NCBI GenBank assembly: GCA_963823505.1
Contig: CAWGLY010000006.1
Location: 124,001-188,000, forward strand
Origin: DATHZQ01 sp963823505
GTDB lineage: Bacteria; Actinomycetota; Acidimicrobiia; Spongiisociales; UBA5794
Direction: 5' to 3'
Length of the DNA stretch: 64,000 nucleotides
The position numbers were made by a program, and so were the translations under genes. Shown here in pieces: positions 36,975-45,397 of this stretch (the first letter of the stretch is position 1; each line of letters starts with the position of its first letter). Under the pieces are notes generated by a model, which saw only the letters and a program-made list of their open reading frames with translations, had not been told where the DNA came from and made no database searches.

Positions 36975-37097
36975 CAGCAACCGGTCGGGACGATGGTGGA
37001 CCGCACCGATGCGAAGGTGGCGAAGGAGCAGACCGACCGGCGCACCATTGCGGGCCCTGCGGCACCGGGTCCCGCTGACTGCTTGGTCACCACCGAC

Positions 37098-37322
37098 TCA
37101 GGCCACGCCGACGGCAAGGAACAGCGGTGGGGCAACGGCGCGGTCATCGAGCAGCGTCCACCCACTCGGCGGCGAGATCCGATCGGCGTGCATCTCGCAC
37201 AGCGGGATCTGGGTGTAGCGGTCGAATCGGTTGGCGAGATCGCGCAGCCACACTTGGCTTGCTGCGTAATCGAAACTGAGTGCGACCTGAGCCGGGTCGC
37301 TGCACTTGGCGCAGGATGTCAT
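37098..37322 (-). CDS. DUF3499-like small protein
   Basis: 74 residues from an ATG at 37322; an ATG at 37352 is an alternative. TSCAKCSDPAQVALSFDYAASQVWL and PLCEMHADRISPPSGWTLLD match the DUF3499 pattern (C-x2-C with C-x2-H, then PxGW). It should bind zinc. DUF3499 genes are usually near manB, cofD and DUF5719 in actinobacteria, as here. Function is unknown. Confidence 0.75.
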   Translation of the reverse strand: MTSCAKCSDPAQVALSFDYAASQVWLRDLANRFDRYTQIPLCEMHADRISPPSGWTLLDDRAVAPPLFLAVGVA

Positions 37323-37386
37323 GGGCGCAAAGGTAGGCGAGCCGCCTCCCATGACCAAGGATTTCACTCGACTTCTGCCGGGGCTC

Positions 37387-37782
37387 TCATGCCTGCGCCA
37401 TCGCAGTGGACCATGCCCTTGCCGCCTTGCTGAGCCGCCTGCGCCGCGGGACTCCGACAATCTGGTCGACGACCTGGCCCGAGTCACCGACGAAGACCGT
37501 CAATGGCACGGCAGAAACGCGGGCGCGCTCCAACAGCGCGCCTTCGATCTCCCAGGTGACTTCCCTGAGCGGGATGTCGAGGGGCCGGAGCATCGCCAGC
37601 GCCTCCTTGCACTTTGTGCAGTCGGTTGACGTGAATACGACGACGCCCGGAGGTAGGCCGAGGCCGGCGACGTCGATGCGGGCGTGGGTGGGTTTCTGCC
37701 AGCGCCGCGTCAGGACTGCGATGCCTCCCACCGCAGCAGCGGCGATGGCCACGACGGCGAGCCGGAGCAGCGGTTCATCCAT
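37387..37782 (-). CDS. Membrane-anchored thioredoxin/glutaredoxin-like protein
   Basis: 131 residues from the ATG at 37782. An N-terminal hydrophobic helix (LLRLAVVAIAAAAVGGIAVL) is followed by VVVFTSTDCTKCKEALAML, a redox C-x2-C in a thioredoxin fold, and VSAVPLTVFVGDSGQVVDQIVG with the cis-proline. It could pass electrons to a protein outside or inside the membrane. It overlaps the DUF5719 stop by 8 nt and is probably co-expressed. A second such gene in the window, beside the TlpA-like one, is worth noting. Confidence 0.8.
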   Translation of the reverse strand: MDEPLLRLAVVAIAAAAVGGIAVLTRRWQKPTHARIDVAGLGLPPGVVVFTSTDCTKCKEALAMLRPLDIPLREVTWEIEGALLERARVSAVPLTVFVGDSGQVVDQIVGVPRRRRLSKAARAWSTAMAQA

Positions 37783-39169
37783 CGATGGAGATGCCGGAGA
37801 TGAAGGCAACGCCGCCACCGCCCTCGACACTCCATGCCGCCGACACTGGCTGGGTTGCATCGAGGAGAAAGCCGGAGACGCCGGCCTCCTGCGACAGGAC
37901 GATGCGCTGCACGGTGCCGGGCTCGATCTGGATCTTCTCCGCCGGCAACTCCTCACCACCCAAGGGCTGCATGCTGACGGTCACCGGCTCGGCCCCGCTG
38001 TTGAGGATCCACACGGTCGAGACTGCCGTCCTGACGCCCCCTGGGCCGGTGAGGAGCCATCGCGTCGCGGGCTCGGGGTTGCCGACCGTGCCGGCGATGC
38101 GCTGCGGCGGCGGCTCCGCGACAGTGGTGGTGTCCGTCGACCCGTCGTCCTCCTCGGCGAGCTGTTGCACGACGTCGGCGGCGACCACGACGGCGGATAG
38201 CGGCTCGGTGCTGCGCACGGCGATGGCAAAGAAGTCGTCGGCGAGGTCTCCAAGCTCAACACGAAGCGGGCTGCGCGGCGGCACTGTGAACACCCGCGCC
38301 GCCGGCGTGGCGCTCTCGCTCGTGAAGACGTCGATCTCCACCTCTGCGGCGCTCTCCCCCGGGTTGCTGACCACGAGGCTCGGGCTCAGACCCGTCTGCG
38401 TCACCACCGGGAACTCCCACACGGTCGACAGGCCCGTGCCCGGCCACATTGCCTCGTCGGAATCCGTGCTCACGATGAGCGCAGGGATGACGAGCCCGTC
38501 CTCGCTACTGACCGTCAGGCTCAGCTCGTCGAGGAGCGGCACGACCTCGTTCATGTCGATGTCTTTCCACGTACGGCCTGCGACGTCGACAGACGTCAGA
38601 CCTGCCAGACCCGTCTCGCCGAACTCGCTGACGCCTGCGATCGTCACTTTTGCAGGCTCGGGGAATGGGTTGAAGAGCCGAAGCAGGGTCGTGCGATCAG
38701 GCTGGGTCGTACCGCCGGGGAGGTGCCACAGCTTGGGAACGGAGGCGACACAGCGGTCGCCGCTCATGATGGAATCAGACGTCACCACGGACCCGACGGC
38801 AGATGGCCCGTCATCGAGCTCGATGAACCCAGGGGCGTCGCCGCGTCGCACGATAGACGCCACCTCGAGGGGATCCGCACCGGGGCCGGGCACGCTCACG
38901 ACGGCACGGTCCGGATCCTCGTTCGGGATGGGACTCGGCAGGGTGACCGCGGCTTCCAGCTCGGCGACGGTCGCAATCATGATGTAGGCGTCGCGAGTCG
39001 CTCCGGCGTTCATCCACGGGCAATACCAGACGCTGCCTTCTGCGCCGGCGAGGTCGTCAAGGATCGCAGCACCTATGAAGTCGGGGCCCTCGTCGGCTGC
39101 GGGGCTCGGCAGAGCGATCGCCACGGCGGCCAGGCCCAAGGCCGCAACCAGGAGCAGGAGCCGTCTCAT
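37775..39169 (-). CDS. DUF5719-like exported protein
   Basis: 464 residues from the ATG at 39169. The start MRRLLLLVAALGLAAVAIALPSPA is a signal peptide. The body is beta-rich with LWHLPGGTTQPDRTTLLRLFNPFPEPAKVTI and SLVVSNPGESAAEVEID, the pattern of DUF5719. The start overlaps the preceding glycosyltransferase stop (ATGA). These proteins pair with a large GT2 in actinobacteria and are thought to act in envelope assembly; the mechanism is unknown. Confidence 0.75.
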   Translation of the reverse strand: MRRLLLLVAALGLAAVAIALPSPAADEGPDFIGAAILDDLAGAEGSVWYCPWMNAGATRDAYIMIATVAELEAAVTLPSPIPNEDPDRAVVSVPGPGADPLEVASIVRRGDAPGFIELDDGPSAVGSVVTSDSIMSGDRCVASVPKLWHLPGGTTQPDRTTLLRLFNPFPEPAKVTIAGVSEFGETGLAGLTSVDVAGRTWKDIDMNEVVPLLDELSLTVSSEDGLVIPALIVSTDSDEAMWPGTGLSTVWEFPVVTQTGLSPSLVVSNPGESAAEVEIDVFTSESATPAARVFTVPPRSPLRVELGDLADDFFAIAVRSTEPLSAVVVAADVVQQLAEEDDGSTDTTTVAEPPPQRIAGTVGNPEPATRWLLTGPGGVRTAVSTVWILNSGAEPVTVSMQPLGGEELPAEKIQIEPGTVQRIVLSQEAGVSGFLLDATQPVSAAWSVEGGGGVAFISGISIDG

Positions 39170-41928
39170 CGCTTCCGCCTCCCCCACCACGACACCACGA
39201 CCAAGCCGGCAAAGAGGCCTATCGCCCACCACGCCTGCACACGACGTGCCGCAATCGCGCTGAAGGCGATCTCACCATCGACTGCGCTGACGGTGTTGCC
39301 CCAGTCCTGCTGCGCCCAGTCTTTCCCCCACCGCGAATTGGCGCTCTCCGCGGTGAACACACGACCGTCGGGCGTCGCCTCCCCGGCATACCCTGCGACG
39401 GTCTTCGACCATGGGGTCCCATCGTCGGCCACAGCCCGCACCGGGTTGTCCGCCTCGGACACGAACGTCGTCGCGGTCGGGCCCTGCAGCGGCACCAAGT
39501 CGAGCTGGCCCTCGAACACGGCTTCGAGCGGGCTCTCACCGACGAAGATGACCCACCGGATGCCGAACGGGGCGAGATCCTCCCCCGCCCTGAACGACTC
39601 CCCGGCGATGAGGTTTTCCAGCACCTGTTCGAGGGCGAGGTCCGAGGACAGCGGCTCGGGGAGCCAGACTTCCCACAGCGCCGGATCGGCCGCAGAGATC
39701 ACACGATACGAGGCACCTTGCACGGTGCGGGACTGACCCGGGAGCGCATCCGCGGGCCCGATGAGCAACACCCTGGACGACGCGGGGTCGCCGTCTGCGG
39801 CACGCGTGAACCCCATCTGCGAATCGAGCTCCTCGGACGGCAAGCCCGCACGCCCCGGCAAGAGGACCACGACGACACTGACCGCGACCATGGCGGCCGC
39901 GACAAACCCCAGACCGGCGAGCAGACGCTTCCAGCCGGTGATGACGCCCACCTGGCCAAGCGCCTCGACGGACACTCCGACAACGACGGCGGAACCCAAC
40001 GCGGCGATGGCCATGCCCGCCAGCTCGACTTCACGGCCGGGTCCGTAGTCACCGGTCCGCGCAATCACGGCGCCTGCCGCGACCAGCAGTCCGCCCCAAC
40101 CGGCGATCTGGGCGAGGCGCTTGGGTGCGGTGATGACGGCCATGAGCCATGCGACGGCGAGGGCGGCGGCGAGGACGAGCCCGGGTTCCCAGTACGCCGC
40201 ACCGAAGGCCACGTAACGGCGGAAGTCGACGGTCGTCACCCACGGCAGCAGCATCCCGACCGCCAACGCCGAGCCCAGCAGGCTCACCGCCGCGGCCGTC
40301 CACCGAGCGCGCTCGGTAGGCGTGATGAGGGCAAGAAGGGTGATCGCCGCCACCGGCACAGGAAGGAGCAATGGGGAGGCAACAGCCATGATGCCCGTCA
40401 CCCATGCGACGGCTGCGATCCGGCCGATCCGCGCCCATGCCGACCGCGGCCAGCGGGTGAGCGGGACCCGCAGCGCCCACGGCAGCACGCCGAGCGCAAC
40501 CAGGGTCCCCAAGCCGGTCTCGGCGCCGATGCCCCGAGTGGCGGGGCCCGCCATGAGGACCAGACCTGCGACAACCCCTGGCACGACGTCGACGCCCCAG
40601 GTGCGCAGCAAGCGGGTCGTCCCCCACACGCCGGCGATGAACGCTCCCGCAATCAGGACCCAGGCGGCCAGGTCGGGGCGCCCCAATGCGACGGTCTGCA
40701 CGATGCCGGCCAAACCGAGGAAGCTGGGCAGAGGCTCGACACTCCCAAAGCCGCCGGGATTCCATCCACCTGCATAGGCGCCCAGCAGGTCGGTCCCGGA
40801 AGCCGGCAGCGGAAGGCTGAAGCCGACTGCGGGGAACCCGCTCCAGAGCGTGCGAACGGAGACGAGGACGAACACCGCCGTGATAGCGGCAACGATGAAC
40901 GCCGGCTGCCGCAGCTCACGACCGATGTCCGCAACACTCAGCTGGTCGTCGCCCGGCAGGCGTTCCCTGAGCCGCTCGCCGGCATCTCCTGCCAACCGGC
41001 GCAACTCGGCCGAGCCGCGGAGCTGGAAACGAAACAGCTCGGTGTCGCCGACGGCACGGTTGCGCCGCGCCGACCTGCGGGCCACCAGCGTCGAAGGAAG
41101 GTACAGGACGTTCCATGCCCATGCTTTGGCCCATGCCCAGAACGTCCAGCGCCCCATGAAGGGAGCGACGACGGCCTCGAGGAGACCCAGCAGGAAGCGG
41201 ATGGGCAGCGCCCACAGGAGGGTGAGGAAGCTGTAGACCTTGAGCATCGAGCGGATCTGGCCTGCGTCTTCTCGCCACCGCTCAGAGGTGACCGCGGGCA
41301 CGAGCACCTCAGAGGACGGAACGACGATGACTCGGCCGCCTTGGAGCCGCGCTCGCTGGCACAGGTCGATGGCGGCGGCGCCCGGCGCCAGCTTGGCGTC
41401 GACGCCGCCGAGGCCTCTGGCGAGGTCGCGGCGCACCAGCAGGGAGGCCCCGCCCACGGCGGCGACGTCCCTCAACACGTCGTACTGGCCGGCGTCGATC
41501 TCGCCCTCGTCGAGACCCGTGTACGGGATGTCGAAGACGTCTGTGGCGACGCCGACCGACACGAGCCGCTCCGGCTGGTCGGCGGCGAGCAGCTTCGAAC
41601 CGGCGATCCCGGCCTCGACCCGCTCTGCTTCGGAGACGAGCGCCCGCAGCGCATCGGGACGGGGTTCCGCCCCGGCGCGGAGGAACCAGACGTGCGAGGT
41701 GGCCGTATCGAGCCCGGCGAGCAGGCCCGCCACGTTCGACAGCCAGCTCACCCCTGCGGCATCTGCGGCCTGCCGCCCGTCCTTGTCGCCTCCGATGACC
41801 ACCACCCGTCCCGGCTCGTAGACTTGGGCGCGCAGAGCTGTCAGGGTCGCGGTCAACGAACGAGGGTCCGTGACCACGACCGCGACAACAACCGAGATCG
41901 GTGGGGCTTCCGCCGGAGCAGCAGACAT
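39166..41928 (-). CDS. Large GT2-type membrane protein
   Basis: 920 residues from the ATG at 41928. Residues 1-240 look like a GT2 domain: PPISVVVAVVVTDPRSLTATLTAL, VWFLRAGAEPRPDALRALV and VGGASLLVRRDLARGLGG. Where GT2 enzymes usually have an aspartate pair (DDD/DxD) this one has LRAGAEP, so catalytic metal binding is in doubt. Then come about 14 membrane spans (residues 280-800) and a soluble end of about 120 residues with a final span. It pairs with DUF5719 (ATGA overlap). It may make or move a wall glycan; the catalytic point is open. Confidence 0.7.
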   Translation of the reverse strand: MSAAPAEAPPISVVVAVVVTDPRSLTATLTALRAQVYEPGRVVVIGGDKDGRQAADAAGVSWLSNVAGLLAGLDTATSHVWFLRAGAEPRPDALRALVSEAERVEAGIAGSKLLAADQPERLVSVGVATDVFDIPYTGLDEGEIDAGQYDVLRDVAAVGGASLLVRRDLARGLGGVDAKLAPGAAAIDLCQRARLQGGRVIVVPSSEVLVPAVTSERWREDAGQIRSMLKVYSFLTLLWALPIRFLLGLLEAVVAPFMGRWTFWAWAKAWAWNVLYLPSTLVARRSARRNRAVGDTELFRFQLRGSAELRRLAGDAGERLRERLPGDDQLSVADIGRELRQPAFIVAAITAVFVLVSVRTLWSGFPAVGFSLPLPASGTDLLGAYAGGWNPGGFGSVEPLPSFLGLAGIVQTVALGRPDLAAWVLIAGAFIAGVWGTTRLLRTWGVDVVPGVVAGLVLMAGPATRGIGAETGLGTLVALGVLPWALRVPLTRWPRSAWARIGRIAAVAWVTGIMAVASPLLLPVPVAAITLLALITPTERARWTAAAVSLLGSALAVGMLLPWVTTVDFRRYVAFGAAYWEPGLVLAAALAVAWLMAVITAPKRLAQIAGWGGLLVAAGAVIARTGDYGPGREVELAGMAIAALGSAVVVGVSVEALGQVGVITGWKRLLAGLGFVAAAMVAVSVVVVLLPGRAGLPSEELDSQMGFTRAADGDPASSRVLLIGPADALPGQSRTVQGASYRVISAADPALWEVWLPEPLSSDLALEQVLENLIAGESFRAGEDLAPFGIRWVIFVGESPLEAVFEGQLDLVPLQGPTATTFVSEADNPVRAVADDGTPWSKTVAGYAGEATPDGRVFTAESANSRWGKDWAQQDWGNTVSAVDGEIAFSAIAARRVQAWWAIGLFAGLVVVSWWGRRKR

Positions 41929-41933
41929 GGAGG
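41929..41933 (+). promoter_or_regulatory. GGAGG ribosome site that sets a CTG start for cofD
   Basis: GGAGG lies 7 nt before the CTG at 41941. The nearby ATG is in another frame, and no in-frame ATG, GTG or TTG precedes the nucleotide-fold motif at a suitable distance. The only 12-bp gap to the divergent gene makes the region very compact. Confidence 0.5.
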
Positions 41934-41940
41934 CGTCATT

Positions 41941-42894
41941 CTGGAAGCACGTCGACAAAACCGCAATCTCTCCACCGTCGTCCTCGCAGGCGGGGTGGGC
42001 GGTGCCCTCATGGCGCGGGCCCTTGCCCGCATCCTCGCAGCGGACCAACTGACGGTGATCGTCAACGTCGGCGATGACGACGACATCTACGGCGTCAGGG
42101 TTTGCGCCGACCTGGACACTGTGAGCTACACCATGGCCGGCATCGAGGGGCCCCACGGATGGGGGATCGCCGACGACACCTTCACCGTCATGGCGCATCT
42201 CGAAGGATTGGGCGTCGACACGACATTTCGGCTCGGCGACCGCGACCTCGCGACGTGCATCCACCGCACGGCGATGCTTCGCGACGGCTCCAGCCTCAGC
42301 GCCGCGACTGCAACGATCACCCGGAGACTCGGAATCGAAGTGTCGATCCTGCCCGCCACCGATGCCGATCTGCGGACGTGGGTGGAGATCGCCACCGGCG
42401 AGTGGCTCCCATTCCAGGAGTACTTCGTGATCCGTGGACACCGCGACGAGGTGCGCAAGGTCAGGTTCGAGGGAACGATGGCCGCGGCGCCGGCACCCGG
42501 CGTGATCGAAGCCATCGCCGCAGCAGACGTCGTCGTGGTTGCGCCGTCAAACCCGGTGGTGTCGATTTGGCCGATACTCGCCGTCCCCGCAATCCGCCGC
42601 GAGGTGGAGCATCACGACAAGGTTGTCGCCATCAGCCCGCTGTTCGGCGGCAAGGCCCTCAAGGGCCCGGCCGACCGGCTGCTGGTCTCACAAGGTCTAC
42701 CGGCGGGCAACGCAGGCGTGCTTGCCGCATACGAGGGCCTGCTCACGGACCTCGTCGTGGATTCCGGCGATGCGACAGACATCGAAGGTCTTGCTGCCGG
42801 CCAGGAACGCATCCACTCGGCCAACACCCGTATCTCGGACCCCGAGCGGGGCGCAGCCTTCGCCGAGTGGCTCCTCGCCACGGTCGCCCCGTGA
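41941..42894 (+). CDS. cofD: CofD, 2-phospho-L-lactate transferase for coenzyme F420
   Basis: About 317 residues from a CTG at 41941; an ATT at 41938 is the alternative. VVLAGGVGGALMARALARIL is the CofD nucleotide-binding start, and NVGDDDDIYGVRVCADLDTVSYTM, FRLGDRDLATCIHRTAML, VVAPSNPVVSIWPIL and PLFGGKALKGPADRLL are family motifs. The enzyme joins the lactyl or phosphoenolpyruvyl group to the deazaflavin Fo. cofE follows 55 nt downstream. No clear AUG, GUG or UUG start is available, which is odd; a lost start codon or unmarked sequencing change would be alternatives. Confidence 0.88.
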   Translation: MEARRQNRNLSTVVLAGGVGGALMARALARILAADQLTVIVNVGDDDDIYGVRVCADLDTVSYTMAGIEGPHGWGIADDTFTVMAHLEGLGVDTTFRLGDRDLATCIHRTAMLRDGSSLSAATATITRRLGIEVSILPATDADLRTWVEIATGEWLPFQEYFVIRGHRDEVRKVRFEGTMAAAPAPGVIEAIAAADVVVVAPSNPVVSIWPILAVPAIRREVEHHDKVVAISPLFGGKALKGPADRLLVSQGLPAGNAGVLAAYEGLLTDLVVDSGDATDIEGLAAGQERIHSANTRISDPERGAAFAEWLLATVAP

Positions 42895-42949
42895 GCCCAA
42901 CATCGCCACGGGTGCCCACGATCGACCAGCAAGGCGCGATGGTGCGCCG

Positions 42950-43654
42950 ATGACGGGAGCGCTCACCATCATCCCGATCCCGGGCATCGGCGAGATCCGG
43001 CCGGGCGACGACCTGGCCGCAACGATCCATTCCGCCGTGGTGGAGGCCGGGGTCGATTTGCAGGACGGCGACGTGATGGTCGTCACCCACAAGATCGTGT
43101 CGAAGGCCGAGGGCCGGCTCGCAGAGGTGCCCGAAGACGCCGATTACCGCCGCCTGGCAGAGATGGAAGCCGCCAGCATCATCCGCCGCAGGGGCGACCT
43201 GATCATCACGATCACACACCATGGATTTGTGTGCGCCAACGCAGGCGTCGATCGTTCCAACGTTGCCGAGGGAAAGGCCGTGCTGCTGCCCCTCGACCCC
43301 GACCGGTCGGCCCACGGGATCCGGATGCGGCTCGAGCAGGCGGCGGGGGTGCGCCTGGCCGTGGTCGTGTCCGACACGTTCGGTAGACCGTGGCGAAGAG
43401 GTCTCACCGACGTCGCCATCGGCGTGTCCGGCATCGATCCCATCAACGACCTGCGCGGCACCACAGACTCCCAGGGCAGAATCCTCGACGTGACCGAAGT
43501 GGCGATCGTCGACGAGATTGCTGCCGCAGCCGACCTCGTCATGGGCAAGGCGACCGCCATCCCCGTCGCCATTCTCCGCGGCCTGGAATGGGAACGCGGC
43601 GATGGCCGTGCCACCGACCTCGTCAGACCCCCGCACGAAGACATGTTCCGATGA
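42950..43654 (+). CDS. cofE: CofE, coenzyme F420:L-glutamate ligase
   Basis: 234 residues from the ATG at 42950. PIPGIGEIRPGDDL, MVVTHKIVSKAEGRL, SDTFGRPWRRGLTDVAIG and IGVSGIDPINDLRG are the family motifs for GTP and metal binding. It adds glutamates to F420. It lacks the C-terminal nitroreductase-like domain found fused in mycobacterial FbiB, so that activity would have to come from elsewhere. It is followed 6 nt later by the DNA glycosylase gene. Confidence 0.95.
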   Translation: MTGALTIIPIPGIGEIRPGDDLAATIHSAVVEAGVDLQDGDVMVVTHKIVSKAEGRLAEVPEDADYRRLAEMEAASIIRRRGDLIITITHHGFVCANAGVDRSNVAEGKAVLLPLDPDRSAHGIRMRLEQAAGVRLAVVVSDTFGRPWRRGLTDVAIGVSGIDPINDLRGTTDSQGRILDVTEVAIVDEIAAAADLVMGKATAIPVAILRGLEWERGDGRATDLVRPPHEDMFR

Positions 43655-43660
43655 TGTGTC

Positions 43661-44554
43661 GTGCCTGAGCTACCCGAGATCGAGGCCTACCTCGCCGCCC
43701 TCCGACCCCGCATCGAAGGTGAAGTGCTCGAAGGCGTCAGGGTGCAGTCCTTCTCGCTGCTGCGCACGTTCGACCCACCTGCCGAGGCGGCAGAGGGGCG
43801 CCGCGTCACGGAGCTGCGCCGCCTCGGCAAGCGCATCGTGGTCGGTTTCGAGGACGACCTCTTCTACGTCATACATCTGATGGTGGCGGGAAGGCTCCAC
43901 TGGTTCGACGAGACGGGCAAGAAGCTGCAACGCAAGTACGGGCTGGCCGCCTTCGATTTTGCTCACGGCACGTTGACCCTCACCGAGGCCGGCACAAAAC
44001 GGCGGGCGTCGCTTCACGTCGTTCGAGGCGAAGAGGGGGTGGCTGCGCTCGATCCCGGGGGGCTGGAGCTGGCGGGGAGCACCACGGAGCAGTTTGCGAC
44101 GGCGCTCAATGCCGAGCGACACACCCTGAAGCGGGCCCTCACCGATGCTCGTTACCTTTCCGGCATCGGGGGCGCCTTCGCCGACGAGATCCTCCACAAG
44201 GCGAAGCTGTCCCCGCTGCAGATGAACACCAACCTGAGCGACGAAGAACTGGCACGATTGCACGCCGCCGCGGTCGGACTGCTCGACGAGTGGACCAGGA
44301 TTCGCATCGAAGAGACGGGCGATCGGTTCCCGGAGAAGGTGACCGCCTTCCATCCCTTGATGGCGGTCCACGGCAAGTACGGCGAGGAGTGCCCGGTCTG
44401 CGGTGCGCCCATCCAACGAATCCAGTACGCGTCCCGGGACACCAACTACTGTCCCGGTTGCCAGACGGGCGGCAAGATCCTGGCCGATCGTTCGATGAGC
44501 CGTCTCCTCAAGGACGACTGGCCACAAACCCTCGACGAGCTCGAAGGGGCGTAG
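43661..44554 (+). CDS. Formamidopyrimidine-DNA glycosylase family protein
   Basis: 297 residues from a GTG at 43661. PELPEIEAYL opens it, so the catalytic Pro-2 and Glu-3 are present. RLGKRIVV holds the conserved lysine. The H2TH segment (YLSGIGGAFADEILHKAKLSPL) and C-terminal zinc finger (CPVCG ... CPGCQ) are intact. It removes oxidised bases such as 8-oxoguanine or acts like Nei. The exact substrate cannot be told. It follows cofE closely and is probably co-transcribed. Confidence 0.9.
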   Translation: MPELPEIEAYLAALRPRIEGEVLEGVRVQSFSLLRTFDPPAEAAEGRRVTELRRLGKRIVVGFEDDLFYVIHLMVAGRLHWFDETGKKLQRKYGLAAFDFAHGTLTLTEAGTKRRASLHVVRGEEGVAALDPGGLELAGSTTEQFATALNAERHTLKRALTDARYLSGIGGAFADEILHKAKLSPLQMNTNLSDEELARLHAAAVGLLDEWTRIRIEETGDRFPEKVTAFHPLMAVHGKYGEECPVCGAPIQRIQYASRDTNYCPGCQTGGKILADRSMSRLLKDDWPQTLDELEGA

Positions 44555-44666
44555 CCGATGGCGAAGACGATCATGAGCCCGACGGCCTGGCCGCTGGTGG
44601 GCGCGGCATTCACGTCGCCGTCGCCACGTACCCCGCGATCGGGTGCTGTAACGAAGCTGAGGGCTC

Positions 44667-45364
44667 TCAGACCTGCCGCATGACGAGCGGCTCCTCGACG
44701 ACCCCTCCGTCCTCGCCACGTCTCACCCGGTAGGACGACGCCCCCGGTAGTGCACGCATCGCGGAGTGGATCTCCGAGCCGAGGTAGTGGACGGCGGCGC
44801 CATCGTCACAGGCGATGCCGTCACCCAGCTGCTCTGAGCCGACCAACTCGTGGAAACGAGGGCGACGCTCCGGCTCTGAGTCGTAGTGGGGGCAGAAGCT
44901 GCCGTCGAGAAATCCGAGCCCGTCGCGCAGCGGGTCGGCGCGGCCCAGGAGAAACGAATCCGTCGTCGAGCCATCGAACCAGCAGTTGGCCCCCGCGCTG
45001 GAGCCCATCATCACCACGCCGGACTCCCACGCCTCTCGCAGCACCTCGTCGAGCCCGTGCCGCCGCCACACGACGAGCATGTTGGCGGTATTGCCACCAC
45101 CGACGAAGACCACGTCCTGCAGCAGCAGGAAGCTCCGCAGTTCGGCGATCTCCCGGTTGAAGAGGCGCAAAGTGCTCGGCTCACAGCCGAGTCCGGTCAT
45201 CACCCGGAAGAACCGCAGCTCGTAGCCGAGCTCGTCTCCCGATGCGGTGCCGATGAAGCACACGCGGGGCGGGAGGATTCGACCAGACGCAGTGCATACC
45301 GCTCGATGCGAGGATCTTCGAGAGAGAGCCCCCCGCCCCCCATGGCGATGATGTGGCGTTCCGT
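44667..45364 (-). pseudogene. Peptidase E (S51) gene broken by a one-base frameshift
   Basis: The N-terminal part, from a GTG at 45364 (TERHIIAMGGGGLSLEDPRIERYALRLVE), is in one frame. The rest (CFIGTASGDELGYELRFF, then nucleophile GSSAGANC near 90, and final VEEPLVMRQV) is in another. The join falls near 45264-45274, in a GGGG run (45266-45269). Adding one base there would give ...SSRPRVCFIGT, the usual PepE sequence. Either the gene is recently inactivated, or the base is a sequencing error in a homopolymer. If repaired, the protein is about 232 residues with intact Ser, and would hydrolyse aspartyl dipeptides or cyanophycin-like substrates. Confidence 0.8.
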
Positions 45365-45397
45365 CACCGCCGCCACCGTTCGCCGGCCCGGCCGCAC

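Noticed and set aside
39718..41940. A roughly 740-codon extension of the cofD frame upstream
   Set aside because: It runs across the GT2 gene on the other strand and has low-complexity, arginine- and glycine-rich sequence. Only the part after 41941 matches CofD.
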